This document shows positions 43,766 through 57,097 of a DNA stretch of 64,000 bases, one piece after another. Where the stretch lies: positions 2,229,241-2,293,240 of the forward strand of contig NC_062213.1 in NCBI RefSeq assembly GCF_902686445.1, read 5' to 3'. The position numbers and the translations under genes were made by a program. Origin of the DNA: Sciurus carolinensis (lineage: Eukaryota > Chordata > Mammalia > Rodentia > Sciuridae). Numbering within the stretch: position 1 is the first letter of the stretch; every line of letters begins with the position of its first letter. Below the pieces are notes generated by a model. The model saw only the letters and a list, made by a program, of their open reading frames with translations, made no database searches and had not been told where the DNA came from.

Positions 43766-45591
43766 AAATCAACCTCACCAACCTCTTCTTATTTTCCCCT
43801 GGGGCCAGTGGGACTTGCTGAGTCACACTGGGGCTCTTTGCATTTCTGTTGTGAGGTGCTGCTGATGCCACCCACATGTCCTTGCCCTCAGAAGGCTGGT
43901 GGGGACAGCACGAGGGACTGACTTTCTTTCCCAAACACGGTTGGGCCTGGCCCCAGTGAGCCTGGGGGTCAGGGGCTGAGGTTGCTGATCTGGACTCCCC
44001 GGGTGTCCCTTTTGTGCCAGGCGGCCCTGGTACCCCTGGCGCTCCATCCACAGCTTCCTCACCCCTGGGCCAGGCAGGTGCCCTGGAAAGGCTCTGCTCA
44101 GACTCCTAGGCCCCGTGGGCCAGCTGGAGGTGGCCTCTGAGACCTGAGGTTGTGAGATGGCCAGACAGAGGAGGGAGCATCCTCCGTGCCATCTCCGAGG
44201 CCTTGAGCATCATTGCCAGAGTCCCTCAGCAGTGCGGGCTGTGCCCTGGAGTGTGCCTCTGCTCTTGGCCCAACTCTGCTGGGGACAATTTGGTCTCCCT
44301 TCGCACTAGATGGGCAGCTTAGGGCCAGAACTTCCTCTGTCCTGCACAGTCATCAGGGCCTGAGCCACAGCCCATAGACAGAATCAGGGTCAACCAGGCC
44401 AAAAGATAGTAGGGCCTCCACTGGATACCTCCACAGGACCTGTGGGCCAGCCCTGTAGGGTAGAGTCCACTTGGGGAAGAAAGGGCCAGCTAAGTTCCTA
44501 CCAGGCCAACACTACTTTTAAGTTCCTTTGTCTTCTTTAGATACGTGCTCAGGACTCTTCTCCAGCCAATGTACCTGGTGTCTCACACCTGTCCTCTTGT
44601 GGTGAAGCTGTGACCAGTCTCCTGGACTCCAGACCCAGCTTCCCAGTGGCCAGTGTGGTCATGCCTGGTACCCAGTGTACAGTGCTGCCCCAAGGAGGTA
44701 GGCCAGGTGTCCACCGCAGGAGAGGGAACCAGAGTCTGCTGTCCTTCCAGCCCAGCCCCACGCAGGACAGGTCCCATCACCAGGGGCACCTGGGTGGCAG
44801 AGCCCAGAGCTTTGGGTCTCCTCTGCATGCACCTGCAAAGCCCCCGACAGGATCCCTGTGCAGAAGACACAGGTGTCCACCCTTGTCTTCCACACCCCAT
44901 CAGGTGACCTTGGGTGGACAACCAGACTTTCATAGGCCTCTTTCCCTGCCTGCAGAGACAACTGGTGTCTTAGGACAAGCCCCAGGCCAAGGACTGTGTA
45001 GAGCACCTGCGTCCCACCGCTGCCCCATGGCTTCTGTGCTGGTGAGGGGTGTGCCGGGTGCAAGAGACAGCATGGGGGGCAGGTCCCAATGAGCAGCCCC
45101 ACCCATGAGCGCAGGGCAGTGGATCGGGGCCAAGGGCTGGCAGCTCTGTGTCTGGTGGGGAGTCCGGCTCCCTCCCACCATGGCCCATGGCACCACAGAC
45201 CCTCAGCCAGCTGTTCCCACCCTCCCGCGCCACCAAGGCCTGTCCTGACTGCCCTTCCAGAGTCAGAAATGAGTCCCCCTCTGGTCTCACTAGCTGGAGA
45301 AGAATATTTTCAGAAAGTAAAATCTTGATTCATGGGAATATCAAGGGGACACGTGCTGAGGCCTAACGAAGGAGCCAGTGAGAAATGAAAACAAACGTGG
45401 AATTAAAAACCCACTAAAAAATGGTCTGCAGGCTCTTGCAGCCACAACCCAGCAAAGGTCCAGAGGGGGCAGCGCCAGTTCTGCCCCATCTCCAACGCCA
45501 GTACAAGAGGACCCTGCCTCATCCGGCTGTGCAGCTGGAGTCCCTCCACCCACAGCAGACTGGCAGCACCGAGGAGAGAGCTGGGTTTCAC

Positions 45592-45910
45592 GCAGTCACA
45601 AGAGCGACTTAGAGGAGGAAAGCTGTATTTTGGCTCATGGCTTCGGAGATTTAGTGCCCAGTCGGCAGAGTCCGTGACTCCGGGCCCAGCCGAGGCAGAG
45701 CATCGCGGCAGGGAAGTGTGGGGAAGCAGAGAGGGGACGGGCCGCGCAGACCGCCCTTCCAGGGCACGCCCCGGACGCCTCCTCCAGCCCTTCCCACCTG
45801 CCTGCAGTCACCCTGGGTGGGTCCATCCAGCCAGGAGGACTGGCAGGCCACAGCTCTCACAGTCCCATCGCCCCACCTCCGAACACACCTGCGTCGATAC
45901 AAGAGACCTG
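45592..45910 (-). mobile_element. MaLR LTR (ORR1/MT-like) fragment
   Basis: Read on the minus strand this contains CCATGAGCCAAAATACAGCT, then TTCCTCCTCTAAGTCGCTC, typical of rodent MaLR LTR 3' regions. The far side (CCACCTCCGAACACACCTGC on the + strand) matches the 5' region. It is about 320 bases long, non-coding and diverged. Confidence 0.6.
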
Positions 45911-48900
45911 GCAGTGATCTGAGAAGGGAAAGGAGCAATCTGAGAGGAGGAGGAGTGGGAAGAATAACCTTCCCCCCAGCTCGAAGTCACTGAGTGGCTA
46001 CAGTGACTGAGGTTGGGCTTCACGGAGGGACAGACACACGAATGACAGAAATGACAACCCACCATCCGCACCATGGCTCCCGGGTCCTATCTGCTCAGGG
46101 CGGGGGCCGCTGGTGAGCCCCAGGGCCCTGGCTGCATGCCCTGGGGTGGGGAGGGGCCCTGGTGGGCTGGGCCGCTGTGGCTTTCTTCCCTGAATTGTCC
46201 TGAGACCTGCCTTCAGCCCCTCTGCCTGGAGAACCTGGGCAACCGTCACCATCCCTGAGCTGCTGTCCTTTGAAAGCCTCCTCTGTGCGTTCGGTGCTCA
46301 CCTGCCTGGTCTCCCCAGGTGCAGAGCTGGCCGTCGCCCGGATGGGGAGCCTGCCCTTTCTGTCAGCTGGCCCCTCACTCATTCAACACATGCTGAGCAT
46401 CATAAGGGCCCGAGGAGCAAGGCAGAAACCTTGAGAGAGACTGAGAAAGGGTGAGAGCCTCCAAGGGCTCCTGGGCAAGGGAGTCAAAGCCGGGAGGCCT
46501 CCAGGAGATGGGGCTGTGCTTTTGGTGCTCCGTCCCAGGCCTGGTGGGCACCCTACACAGCCTCTGTCCTCCAAGGGACTCTGGCTGAGCACCCCTGGGG
46601 CCCGTGGGTGGAGCCTGCTGCTGAGGGCTGGAACGTGTGATTCATGAGGGTGGGGAGGCCAGGGGAGGGAGGGGTCCAGTCTGCAGGAGGAGGACAGCCG
46701 GGTGTGTGGGTGGGGCAGCAGGGAACCAGTGGCCTCCGGCTGGGCCCTCCAGGCGCCCATGCAGTGCCCTCCCTGGCCCTGCAGCAGTCCAGGGTTGAGG
46801 CAGCTCCTCCCTCTCTCCCCTGCCTCCCTCCTCTGGGGCCACCCTGCACCCACCTTCTGCCCCTCAGGGACAGTGCCCCGGCTTCAAGGCCCAGCAGTCC
46901 CGCCTCAGGGGGAGCCATGTGCACTCAGAGCACCTACTGTGAACCGCCGGCTGCTAGGGCCTGTTGGTCACGTGAGCCTGGCCCTTCCCTTGACTGAGCC
47001 CAGTCCTGCTGGGAAGCTCATGGTAGGGCAGAAGCAGGCCACCGTGGCAGCTGGGCCCGGCCTCCCCCAGTGCTCTGCATGACCACGGAGCATGCTTATT
47101 TTATTCGTCAATTGGATGGAGGCAGCAGGAAAGCAGAACCTGTTCCGAAAGGTGGCCTGCAGCCCCATGCTGCCTCCTCACTGACTCAGCTCCCTGAGCT
47201 GGGCACTGCTCTCCCCACACCTCTGCTTCTGCTGCTCTGCCTGGAAGCCCCCCACTGGGTGCAGATTGGCTCCTTCCTGCATCTGCAGGACATCACCTGC
47301 TCAGGCATGAACCGCACCACCCAACCCACGGGCAGCAGCCCTGCAGCCCCGTCCAGGCCTAGATGCAGGCCCACAAGCTGTCCTCTCACAGCTCTGCATT
47401 TTCTCTGACAGGCTTTGTCTAAACTCACAGGGAAACGCTCAGCACCCTCATCATCGCCACACATGGCAGGGGTGTGTTTGCAGGAGGAACTGAGCACAAG
47501 CACTCAGTAACCTGCCATCAGGTCCCCAGGCTGACCCCAAGACCCTGGCAGCCTGTGGTCCTATGTTGTGGGAAGCAGAGGGTGGAGAAGCAGCAAGCGG
47601 CACTCGGAGAGGAGGAGGGCGCCACCGGTGGGCCCAGAGGAGAAGGACACTCCAAATTCGGAGCCTGATCCAGTGTCTCTCAACATTTGTAGGCTATTTG
47701 GCGCCATCTTAGACCCATCCTACCATTGGGGCTTTTCCCTCTTTTGAAAACTTTCCTAACCTACTGCTGAAGGCCTTGTGCAGGGTCTCTGAGGTAAAGC
47801 TGCTCACAGAGCAGGTGGGAGGAAAGGGCTCTTTTCACAGGCATCTGTGACATTTCAAGAGGGAGCAGCCAACGCCTAGGGCTGTCACTGACCATCCTGG
47901 AGGTGGGGACCCATGGTTAATGAGGCTTCCTGGAGAAAGTCTGAGAGAGGGGAGGGCCCTTCCCCGGCACCGGCCTCTTACCTGAGGTTCCTGACGTCCT
48001 GTCACGGTCAGGCCTGGTCTTGCCACCTCACCATCAGCTGTTTGCTTTCAGACGCTGTCACCGCAGGAGTTGAAGCTGGGTGCCACCACCCAGCTGTCCC
48101 CTGATGGGAGCTCTGGACCTGTGCCCTCTGGTCCAGGTGCCGTGTTGACCCTCCCAATGGCGCTGGACCCACAGCCTCTTTGTAGTGAGGAAATACCTCA
48201 GCAAGTGGCAGATCCACTGTGCCCAAGCTGGGTGAGAGGGGGCGGCGCCTGGTCCCCAGAGTCGCTACCCTGTCCGCCCAGACGTCCACGACAGTGCAGG
48301 CACCACGCTGCCCTCTCCTGCCCTGGCGAGGCTGGTCCCGACCTCCAGACACAGCCCACCTTCTCAGGCCGTGCCCACTGGGCAAGACCCCACGGCCCCA
48401 CCGCTGCTGGGGTGGTTGCCAAGGGTGCTACATGGGGAAGGAGCCTGCAGATTCGGTGACAAGGTCGCACGGCACACAGTGGAAGAGTGGGGTTTAGGGC
48501 TGAGCTCCAAAACACCCTGGGTCTGGCCCCTTGGGCCCAGGAAGAGGGTGCTGCACAGACTGACTGCAGGGAAGCCTGGCAAGGGTCCTCACCCACCCCA
48601 CCCCACACCTCTGGGCTCTGCCTCCAGCCCCCCTCCCAGCCCCATTGGCCTGGTGGGACATGAGGGTATGGGCAGGAGAAGGCAGGCATGTGTGGGGATC
48701 TGAGGAGGTCGGTGGTGGTCGGGGGCTCCCAGGAAGAGCTGCCCAGGCCCCCAGTGGTGCCCACCTCTGGCTGCTGTCCTGTGATGAGTGAGCGCTCAGG
48801 CCTAAGCCACCTGGACACCTGCTGGGAGGCTGAGTGACTGAAGTGGGTGGCCAGCCTCTCGGCCTCCCTCAGCGTGCCTTCCCTCTTGAAAGGGCCCGGG

Positions 48901-50900
48901 GTCCTCCTCCGCCTTGGGGCTGGAACCCTCAGAGGCTGTCCTTTTGCTGTGAGGTGCCCTATGTTTTAGAGGGCGTTGCCCTTTCTGCCATTGGGCCACA
49001 TGGACCTCCCAGGGGGAAGCGCCCACTCTCACCCCTCGCCCGTGCGTGCTGGGCCCTCTCCATGGGACTGTCCTCTCCCAGCCATTTGGCCATCTCCTCT
49101 CTGAGCTTCAAGCCCCAGTTCCAATGCCCCTTCCTCCGTGAGGCCTGCCCAGATTCTCCCAGGGCAACTCAACCCAGGTCTAGAGGCTCATCCAATGAAA
49201 ATCGCAGCACCAGAGAGACACACTGGGGAGGAGGAAAGGCTGCGTTCAGTGACCAGGGAGTGGGAAGAGGCGGCTCTGCTGCGGGTCAGCTTCCTCACTA
49301 GCAGGGAGCCGGCCGGGCTCCTGCTGAGTCACCCCTCGGGGAGAGCAGCGGTTCCCAGGCTCTGCCCACACCGTCACTGCCGATTCATGCGCAGCAGTGT
49401 GCCACGGGCGACCCCATGCCAGCTCAAGGGCTGAGGTGCAGCGACTCCACACCTTCTCTGCACATGCCAGGCACCAGCGTCTGCCAGGCACGGCCACGAA
49501 GCACAGGCTGATAGGTCGATCCCCCTGAGAAGAGCCCCGAGCTTGTCCAGTGGGTCAGAGGCACGGCGCGTGCCCCTAGCAAACTCGGTGGGCAACGAGC
49601 CCACGAGCTCACCAGACCCTCCAGACCAAGGAACGCCGCAACCCCCTCCCTCGAGGCCCATCAGAGGAGGGCCACCCTGTGACTGGACGGTATGGCCCCC
49701 AATCCCACCACCTGGTCACATGTTACCAGCCTTGCCCAGGAAAATCACAAAGAACCTCCAAATCCCTGTCCTTGGGCTTTAGCAGAGTGCGGTGTCTCCT
49801 GCCAGTGACGACCACGTCCAAGCTGACCCCTCAAGCTGACCAAGATGATGCTCAGAAACTGCCGATTACTGGACCCTGGCCTACAAGAAGCTCCTGTACC
49901 CCAACGGCTGACAGCTCTGGCCCTGGTTCTGATCGTATCTGACCGCCTGCAGTGGCTGCCTTCTGTCTGCTCACTGCCCTTGCTCTCAGCAGCCTCTGCG
50001 CCCCCTGTGGCCACCTTGACCCCTTCTTAGCTGTTCTGTGGCCTGCGTGTGTGTCGCTGTGTGAAGCATGATGTGCGACTTGGGAGCTACAGACACTAGC
50101 AGTTAAGATGGAGTAAGAACCTGGGATTGCCTGGCTCATGACCACCAGGTGATCTGCACGTAGTCAGTCAACTGCCACTGCCCAGCTGTGAGGCCTGGAC
50201 TTCATTGCTAGTTTGTGTTTGGTCTGTGTTAGTGGCACAGCTTGCTCATGACACCCCTCCAGGGGCTGAGGCCCTATGTCACAGACCCAGGAGTCCTGAG
50301 GGAAAGGGACAGGTGTTTTCCCCATTCCTGGGAAGGGGAGGGGTCTTCAGGGAACTCAGGCACCACCTCTTGTCATTCCTTTCACGGTATGTTTGAGGTC
50401 AGGGGTTGGCTGGTGGGTGTCTTTAGCCTCCAGTGGGTGGGGTCTAGGCAAGTCCAGGTCAAGTTAACCTATATTATAGTTTTGAACAAAGCATTTCTCA
50501 AATGCTCAACGTGTCTTTGTGCAGAGTTTGGTAGACTCTGACCTGAAGGGAGGCCCCACCTCTCTGTCCCGTTCCATTGCCCTGTGGACTCCTGCAGGAC
50601 AAGGGAAGAGTCACTGTCTCCAGCAAGAGCAGCCTTCAGGTCCCTAAGGAGCGCCCTGGGCAACTGACGTCCTCACAAGCCACTGGTCAGGGGCGTGGGC
50701 TGCAGGGAAGCCAGGGTCTCTCCACGCAGCATCCCAAGCCCCAAGAGCGCTGCTTTTCAGAAGTAGTGCGGTCATGTCATACTGGCTACCCCAGGAGCCA
50801 GTGGCCACATCACGTCCGCAGTGTGGGAGTGCCACTGTCAGCTGTGCCTGGGCAGGATGACCCTGCAAGCATGGACACCTCCCCTCCTGCGTCCCTGTTC
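45911..50900. other. Intergenic sequence, no gene seen
   Basis: Mostly GC-rich unique sequence. An L2-like fragment is listed at 49080-49190. Positions 49640-50560 are less GC-rich and may be remains of an old LTR element, but no coding domain is recognisable. Confidence 0.45.
49085..49190 (+). mobile_element. L2-like fragment
   Basis: AGTTCCAATGCCCCTTCCTC followed by CGTGAGGCCTGCCCAGATTC resembles the common ancient L2-derived phrase 'cacctcctcagggaggccttccc'. It is short and diverged. A similar phrase (CTTCCTCCAGGAAGCCCTCC) occurs at 56388. Confidence 0.4.
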
Positions 50901-50920
50901 CCTGCGCCTAGCTGCAGTGT

Positions 50921-51022
50921 GCCCTGGCTTTGGAAGTCGCCGTTTTGGAAGAATGCCAGAGGTCTCGTTATTTGCTGCAAATAAATACTGCTCCATGTGA
51001 CAACTGTTCTTAGGGTTCTGTT
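50921..51022 (+). repeat. Direct repeat copy A (unknown element, possible old LTR)
   Basis: Shares about 100 bases at roughly 75% identity with 52887-52998 in the same orientation, including GCCCTGGCTTTGG, GGTCTC, TTTGCT and GTGACAACTRTTCT. Copy A contains an AATAAA (50982-50987). Two copies 1.97 kb apart could be diverged LTR ends or two insertions of one unnamed repeat. Confidence 0.55.
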
Positions 51023-52886
51023 CTGATTCAGTTGACACCAAGAGGTGTCTGGTGACAGATGGTTGTGACCCAGAAGCACCTCGTAGAAGACTCTGGAACC
51101 CTCTCCCTGCTAAGGCCACATTTTGGGCCAGAGTCTCCTCTCGATACTCATGTGGATGCCCAAGCACTACTGACGAACCTGATGGGAACCCCAAGGCAGA
51201 AAGTGATGCTGGGTCCTTGGCACAGCATTTCGGGGGTTTATAGCTGTCACCGGAGCCTGGTGTCTGGGTGTTTGCAGGACTTGGTGGTGGAAGCAGGGAT
51301 CGCTTCCTGTGCAGCGAGAGCAGGGCCACGCAAGCCTGGGGTGACCCCTCAGTGCCAGGCTGTGACCCATTCTCTGTCTCCTGGGGACACCCAACCTCAA
51401 CCTTCCTCTGCCTTTCCGTCCCCTGTCTGTCTACCTGAGGTCTGAGCCCTGGCTCTTAAACTTACTTCCTTTTCCTGCTCAATCTGTGGCTGGATGGCTG
51501 GTCAAATCTGTAGCTCATTAAATGTCTTTTACTTCTTTTTTGCAAAACAAAAAGCAACATGAAAACATGGTTCCTCCAGAAACAGAGATCTCTTGTCTCT
51601 GGGCCAGCGGTTCTGTAAGAGCTCCTGGCCTTGGGCTGCCTCTGGGTGGGGCCCTGACAGTCCATCTATTTTTGACTTGCCATGTAGCTGTGGCATGCAT
51701 CCTGTGACTCTGTGGGGCCACCTCCAGAGGTAGTGAACCCGCCCCTTCTCTGTCCTTGAGCTGAGTTCCTGCCACAGTGCACCAGTATCTCCCTCAGCCT
51801 GACGACCTGTAAGGAGGACCACACAGACACACTAAGGCCTCTGACTAGTGTACTTGAGTCTGCCCCCCAGGAAGGATGGCTACCATCTCCCATCTCAATG
51901 ACCCAAGGGACTCATAGGCTACTGGCACCTGGGAAGAGGAGGCCCAGACCCCAAGGCCTCACCCATGTTTAACACGACTGTGCCCCTGACTCAGTATGGC
52001 TTCTCAAAGGTGGAATGGGGGTAACTAGGCCTGTGGCTGCAGCTGGGTCCCGCAGGAGAGCCGTGTAAAACTCAGCCACGACCCAAAGGCTTGCCGCTCC
52101 CACCAAGGCCCTGAGATGAAGTAGGCTACGTTGCCAGCCGCCTTGGAAGCCCCAGACTCCTCGGCAGCCATGACCGTAGATGATCAGATCGCTGGTTCCT
52201 TCTGGAAGAGCAGGTAACCTGGCAAACAGGCGGCTCAGACCAGCACAGGTGCCACTCAAACTTCATGGGAGGCACCTGGGGCCTGTGACCCAGGAAAGGA
52301 CCAACTTGGCACACAAATGTGGACACATAAAAGGGTCCTCTCAAACTGAACCTGGTTCCTCCCTTAGACGGCAGTAGCCACCAGTCTTGACCTTTGAATC
52401 GTGCCCCCTTGGGTCATTCCTGAAGAGGAGGAGGACAGTGAAACGCCATGTCCCTAGGTCACCCCTTTGCATTCCCATGAACCTGGCCAAGTCCAGGGAA
52501 CCATGAGAGTGGGCCTGGACCAAACATCCAGATAAGCGTCCCAAGGGACACACAGTGAGAGCGGGGCAGCTGGAACCATGTGTAGAAGCCACTTTCACAT
52601 GTGTAGGAGCAGCTGCTCCTTGGAAGGCTGGCCAGACAGTGGAAGAAAGCGACTTGGCTCGGCCATGCTTACGTGGCCTGGCCTAAAGCCCCTCCCTGCT
52701 GCAACTGGCATGGCCAGTTGCACACTAGCCTCCAAAAGCTGAGCTCCCCTTCACTGTGACGCCCAAATCTGCACCCAGGGCAGAGCAGCAGCCTGTTTGC
52801 ACCACATGGGAGGCACACAGCGTTGTCCCCCGTGCCTGTGATGACGTCCCCCCCTCCCAAGTATGCATCCCCAGCCCAGGTGAGCT

Positions 52887-52998
52887 GCCCTGGCTTTGGG
52901 GGTGACAGTTGTGGAAGGGATTGCCCGTGGTCTCCTTGTTTGCTACAGATGGATTTCATTCTGTGACAACTATTCTCGGTGTTCTGTTAGGGTTCCAT
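52887..52998 (+). repeat. Direct repeat copy B
   Basis: The partner of 50921-51022. The AATAAA of copy A reads as GATGGA here, so any poly(A) signal is lost. Between the copies (51023-52886) I see no recognisable coding domain. Confidence 0.55.
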
Positions 52999-55900
52999 TC
53001 CCACTGGAGGGGGACCCAGTCACTGCTTCCGGAAGGGAAGGCGCTCTTGTCCGTGAAGCCCCTCCACATGGCCTGAGGCAGTTCACCCAACTGCCTAGGG
53101 ATCCTCGTTTTGGAACTTTCTGTGGCCCAAGATTGGCCTCTAACTCTGAGCACTCAGTTCTCTTCAGAGCCTGAGTCCTCTGGAGACAGACTGTAGGTTA
53201 GAGACCCCGCCTGTGGCCCTCTCGTGGGGGCTGTTTTGGGGTTCATTCAGGTTCCCACCCTTACGGGGTGGCCACTGAATCTGCCCACCTGCCTGCCCTG
53301 ATCTTGGTCAAGGAGAGGTCTAGCCTCGCTCTGCTGGGGCAGTTCTGCACCTGCAGACCAGACCCTCCGGGCCTGGGCCCTGCAGCTTCTGAGTTTTTTC
53401 CACCTCGGGACATGGAGAGCCACACTGTCTGTGGCCTTCCTGCACAGGACCCGAGGCCAGTTACTGCCTACCTTTCCCAGAGGCTCCTTGGGTGCCGGGA
53501 GGATCCACAGCTCTCCCGGGAGAAAACTTGAACACAAGCCACTGAGCCTAGTCCTGTGGGCTCTGCACTGTATACACCAGGCTCTGGGCACAAGTTCTGC
53601 CCTGGAGGGGGCATAGACCCATCTGGGGGTCATTCCCAAGGCCACACAGCAGCAGTGGTCAGGGGCCCGAGGGCCGTGTGCTGTTTGGGACAGTGGCTGT
53701 CCTCAACCTGCTGAGCCAGTGCCGTCCGTCACCCAAGATCTCAGTAGCAGTTTGCTGGAGCTCTCTCAGATCTGAGGGTGGCAGTCGACTTAGCCACACC
53801 CCCTCCAACTGTCACTCCTGGGAGGGCACTGCAAATCCAAGGGGGCGGTCAGGTGAGCCCAGGGTAGAGCCTGTGGCCTGAGGGAGTCTCCCGGAGTTTG
53901 TTCTTGCTCTCAGGAGGTCGAGCAATCTCAAAACTCGGTCTGTACAGTGCCCCGGCGTCGAGCCGTGGGGGCGTCAGCCCAAACCCGTGGAATGAGCTCA
54001 GCGTGGATGTGGTACTCCAGCCGCCCGGGGCAGGTGCCCTCCCGCCCCTCCTGCTGGCCGTCAGGAGGCGCTGAGGGCTCAGAAGCGGGCCCCTCCACTG
54101 AGTCCTGTCCCGGCTCTTCCCAGCAGCCCCTCCTCTCATGATGCAGGGCTGAGTTTCCGACAGGCCTGGAAGGCACCATGGTCACCAGAGCTGTCACCAG
54201 GGAAGTTCCCTGCTGGGAAGTTCGCACGCTGGGAAGTTCCCTCAACTGCCCTCCACGTCGGTTGAGGGCGGAATTCTCAGGGGTGAATGAGCCTCGATCT
54301 CCAGGCCTTAGGAAGTGACTGTTGGGAACTGCCCCCTCATTACCCTGTCCTCTCCTGGGCTCTTTCCGGACGTGATCCCCCCTGAGCACTGGGGACAGGG
54401 ACTCACTGATCCAGACTTGAAGAAGGCTCTCTCTGGGGAGGTATTGGCACCCGCCCCATGACGTTGTCAGGCTGCCCTGGGGGCGTGGGCAGCTGGCTCT
54501 GGGCATGGTCTAGTTTTAAGTCCTGCCAGGACACCTCCAAGCCTGTCCCCTGCCCACAGTGGGGGCTCAGGAACCCTTTCAAAATGTTCTCCAGGGACAC
54601 ATTCCCGTGCTCTGCCCCTTGAGAAGGGCCCCTGCCCGCCTCCTCCTGCCCCTCCCGGGCCCTGTCACCTGTGGTATTGGTTCTGCCCTGTCTGCCCAGG
54701 GTCCCTCCAGCACAGGGACCTTTCTGGACGCTCAGATGACATTCAGGAAACTCCACCAATGGCTCTGTGGGGGAGGAGGGCGGTCCTCCTGTCCAGGGCT
54801 GTGGGGCTCCCCACATAGGTGGCCCTGGGAACAGGTGCAGAGTGAGACCAGGTGTCAGCGGTGCTGTGTGGGTTCAGTCGCTCACACCGTCTCCCCAGAA
54901 GCCTCTGCTGCCTCCATGGATCCTCCTGGATCTCGGCACAGCCACACGCCTGGAGACGGGTGTCCTCGGCAAATATGCCCAGGGCCCGAGGGGCAGAGAG
55001 CCACCTGCTCCCGGCTTGCACAGCCCCCACTGGCCGGCGGCTCCACCCTGAAAGGCCTGAGCCCCCCATCTTCTCCTCAGGCTGCCAAGGTCACCAGGCT
55101 CGGACCTAGGACTGGACAGAGCCCTGGGCCAGGTGCTGCCATCCAGCTCCCTGTGGGGCCAAAGGTAGTGAATGATGGCTTCTCTTTTCTTGTCTTTTGA
55201 AATCCCACATCCTTTCTGGTTGTTAAGTAAGCACCATTTGTTTTTGTTTTTGTTTTTGTTTCTGTTTTTTTTTCCGACAAGAGTGAGTCATGCTCATTAC
55301 AGACTCATTGGGAACTTTCAAAAAGGATCCGGGGGAAAGAAAGAGCTCCTAGAGCCCCAATCCCTGGAGAGAAGGTGGATCTTGGGGTAGACTCAGGACT
55401 TTCCTCCCTTCAGCCCAGCAGCCTCCACGTTGCCCGAGTCTTGAGAAGGGAGCCTTCACGTTGCCCGGTCTCCTCCTATGCACGTGGCTGCTTTAAACCT
55501 GGGAGGAACCTCAAGTCCTGGGCTTTCAGGCACTTCTAGGTTTTTCTGCAGATTAATTCCTAGAAGTGGGATTCAGGGCAAGCCAGCCGTGTCCCTGGCG
55601 AGGGGCCCCTGGCAGCACGGAGGCCTCGGGCTTCCTGTCTTTCATAATGCTCATGCCATCTGCGCTCGTGGGCACTCAGCTTTTGCTTCTTTTATTGGCC
55701 TTGAGGTGGCATCTGAGCTGCCTTTTCCACACCACCTGAGCCACATGGGTGCCTGTCCCACCTGCAGGCCTCAGGGAGCTCCCGCCCCCGTCCACATGCA
55801 GCAACCACCTCAGAGACAGGAAGCGAACGGGGCCGGCGTGCTCGAGGGGCGAGAGGGCAGGCAGGGGCTGACCAGGTGAGCCAGGCCCGGGGCGGGGGCC

Positions 55901-56960
55901 ACCTGGAAGGCACGTTCCCTGCAGTGTCACGCCGGAGCGGAGGTCCCAGCTGCCTGCCAGGGAAAGCTGAAGAGAAGCTGGCCCAGGGGAAGGGCAGGGG
56001 CTGTGGCTGCTGCAGGGAAGGGAGCTGGGAGCACACCAGGCTGCAGGTGCTGGGACCCCTCTGCCCGAGAGCAGCAGGGAGCCAGGAAGTTTTCCAGGGC
56101 TCTCTCTGGTCACTCTGGGCAGCTGAACTGGCTTGGGGCCTGGCTGAGGGAAAGAAGCTCCAGGTGAGCGAGTTGAGGACAGGCAGAACACGGGTGGAGG
56201 ACGTGCTGGGGCCACAGGTGGACTGGCCCTGGCGCAGTGGCTCTGGGGGCTGGAAGGTGCAGGCTGGCTTAAGTCCCTGCTGTCGACCTTCTCTGGCCCT
56301 TATCTGGGGCTCAATCGCCTCAGGCCACCCTGACCCCACCTCCTCAGCTAGTGGTCCTGACTTCAGGCTCCCTGGTCTCACCTCACTTCCTCCAGGAAGC
56401 CCTCCAGACCCACTTCCTCTGGCACCTTCAGCCCAGGTTAGGAAGGCAATGGATTCAGAATGGCTTTTGCCATCTCCATGAAAAGCATTTGAAGAACTGG
56501 TTTCCAGAGGGGTTTCGATCTCCCAACAAAACCAACTCCTCCAAATACCTTAGCAGTTCCTGAGGGGAGACTTTATGGAGGTCCTTGAGATAGGTACCCA
56601 GGCCTCACCCTGCAGCTAAGGAGCAGGGGCCATGGGGTGCTCAAGGGTGGGGAATGGGAGGTCAGCAGAGGCCAGGCATGAAGGAGCTGAGACCAGGACT
56701 GAGTGTGGAGCCAGTGGGTCCCCAGGATGTGCCTCCTGAGTGGTTTGGCCAGTGCGTCTTGGAGAGCAGATGGGCAGCTCAGACTGGGATGGAAGGGGAC
56801 AGAGGAAGATGGGGTGGGGTGGGCCTGGCACAGGGCCAGGGATGATGGACAGTAGAGGATCTGGGGACATGGAATGAACTTGGCTCACGGAACAGGGCCC
56901 TGCGGTCCTCAGGGAAGTTAATACCACTCAGGTCAGGCACCCCTGCAGTGCCCGCTGCCA
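52999..56960. other. Intergenic sequence upstream of the MROH4-like gene
   Basis: No supported gene. It contains a (TTTTTG)n tract at 55237-55275 and an L2-like phrase at about 56388. The MROH gene promoter may lie here or slightly downstream, but no clear core promoter is seen. Confidence 0.4.
55237..55275. repeat. (TTTTTG)n simple repeat
   Basis: Five or so TTTTTG units followed by a T run, probably the decayed tail of an antisense retroposon. No body of an element is recognisable next to it. Confidence 0.8.
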
Positions 56961-56963
56961 CAG

Positions 56964-57097
56964 GGAGGACGAGGCCTTCTTACTCATGGTGGCCCTGCTC
57001 CCACCTGCCCACTCGACCCCACATATGGATATGGGTCTCGCCGCCCTGCACAGCGAGCGCTGCCGGGCCAGGCATCCTGTGGGGCACAGACCTGGAG
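56964..57097 (+). CDS. Possible further upstream exon of the MROH4-like gene
   Basis: An open segment with an acceptor (CCGCTGCCACAG, ending 56963) and a donor (CCTGGAG|GTGAAC, GT at 57098). It would encode EDEAFLLMVALLPP followed by a His/Arg-rich stretch. It ends in phase 1, compatible with the next predicted exon at 58243, which is open across its acceptor. I do not recognise the protein sequence, and a one-in-three phase match is weak support. Confidence 0.2.
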
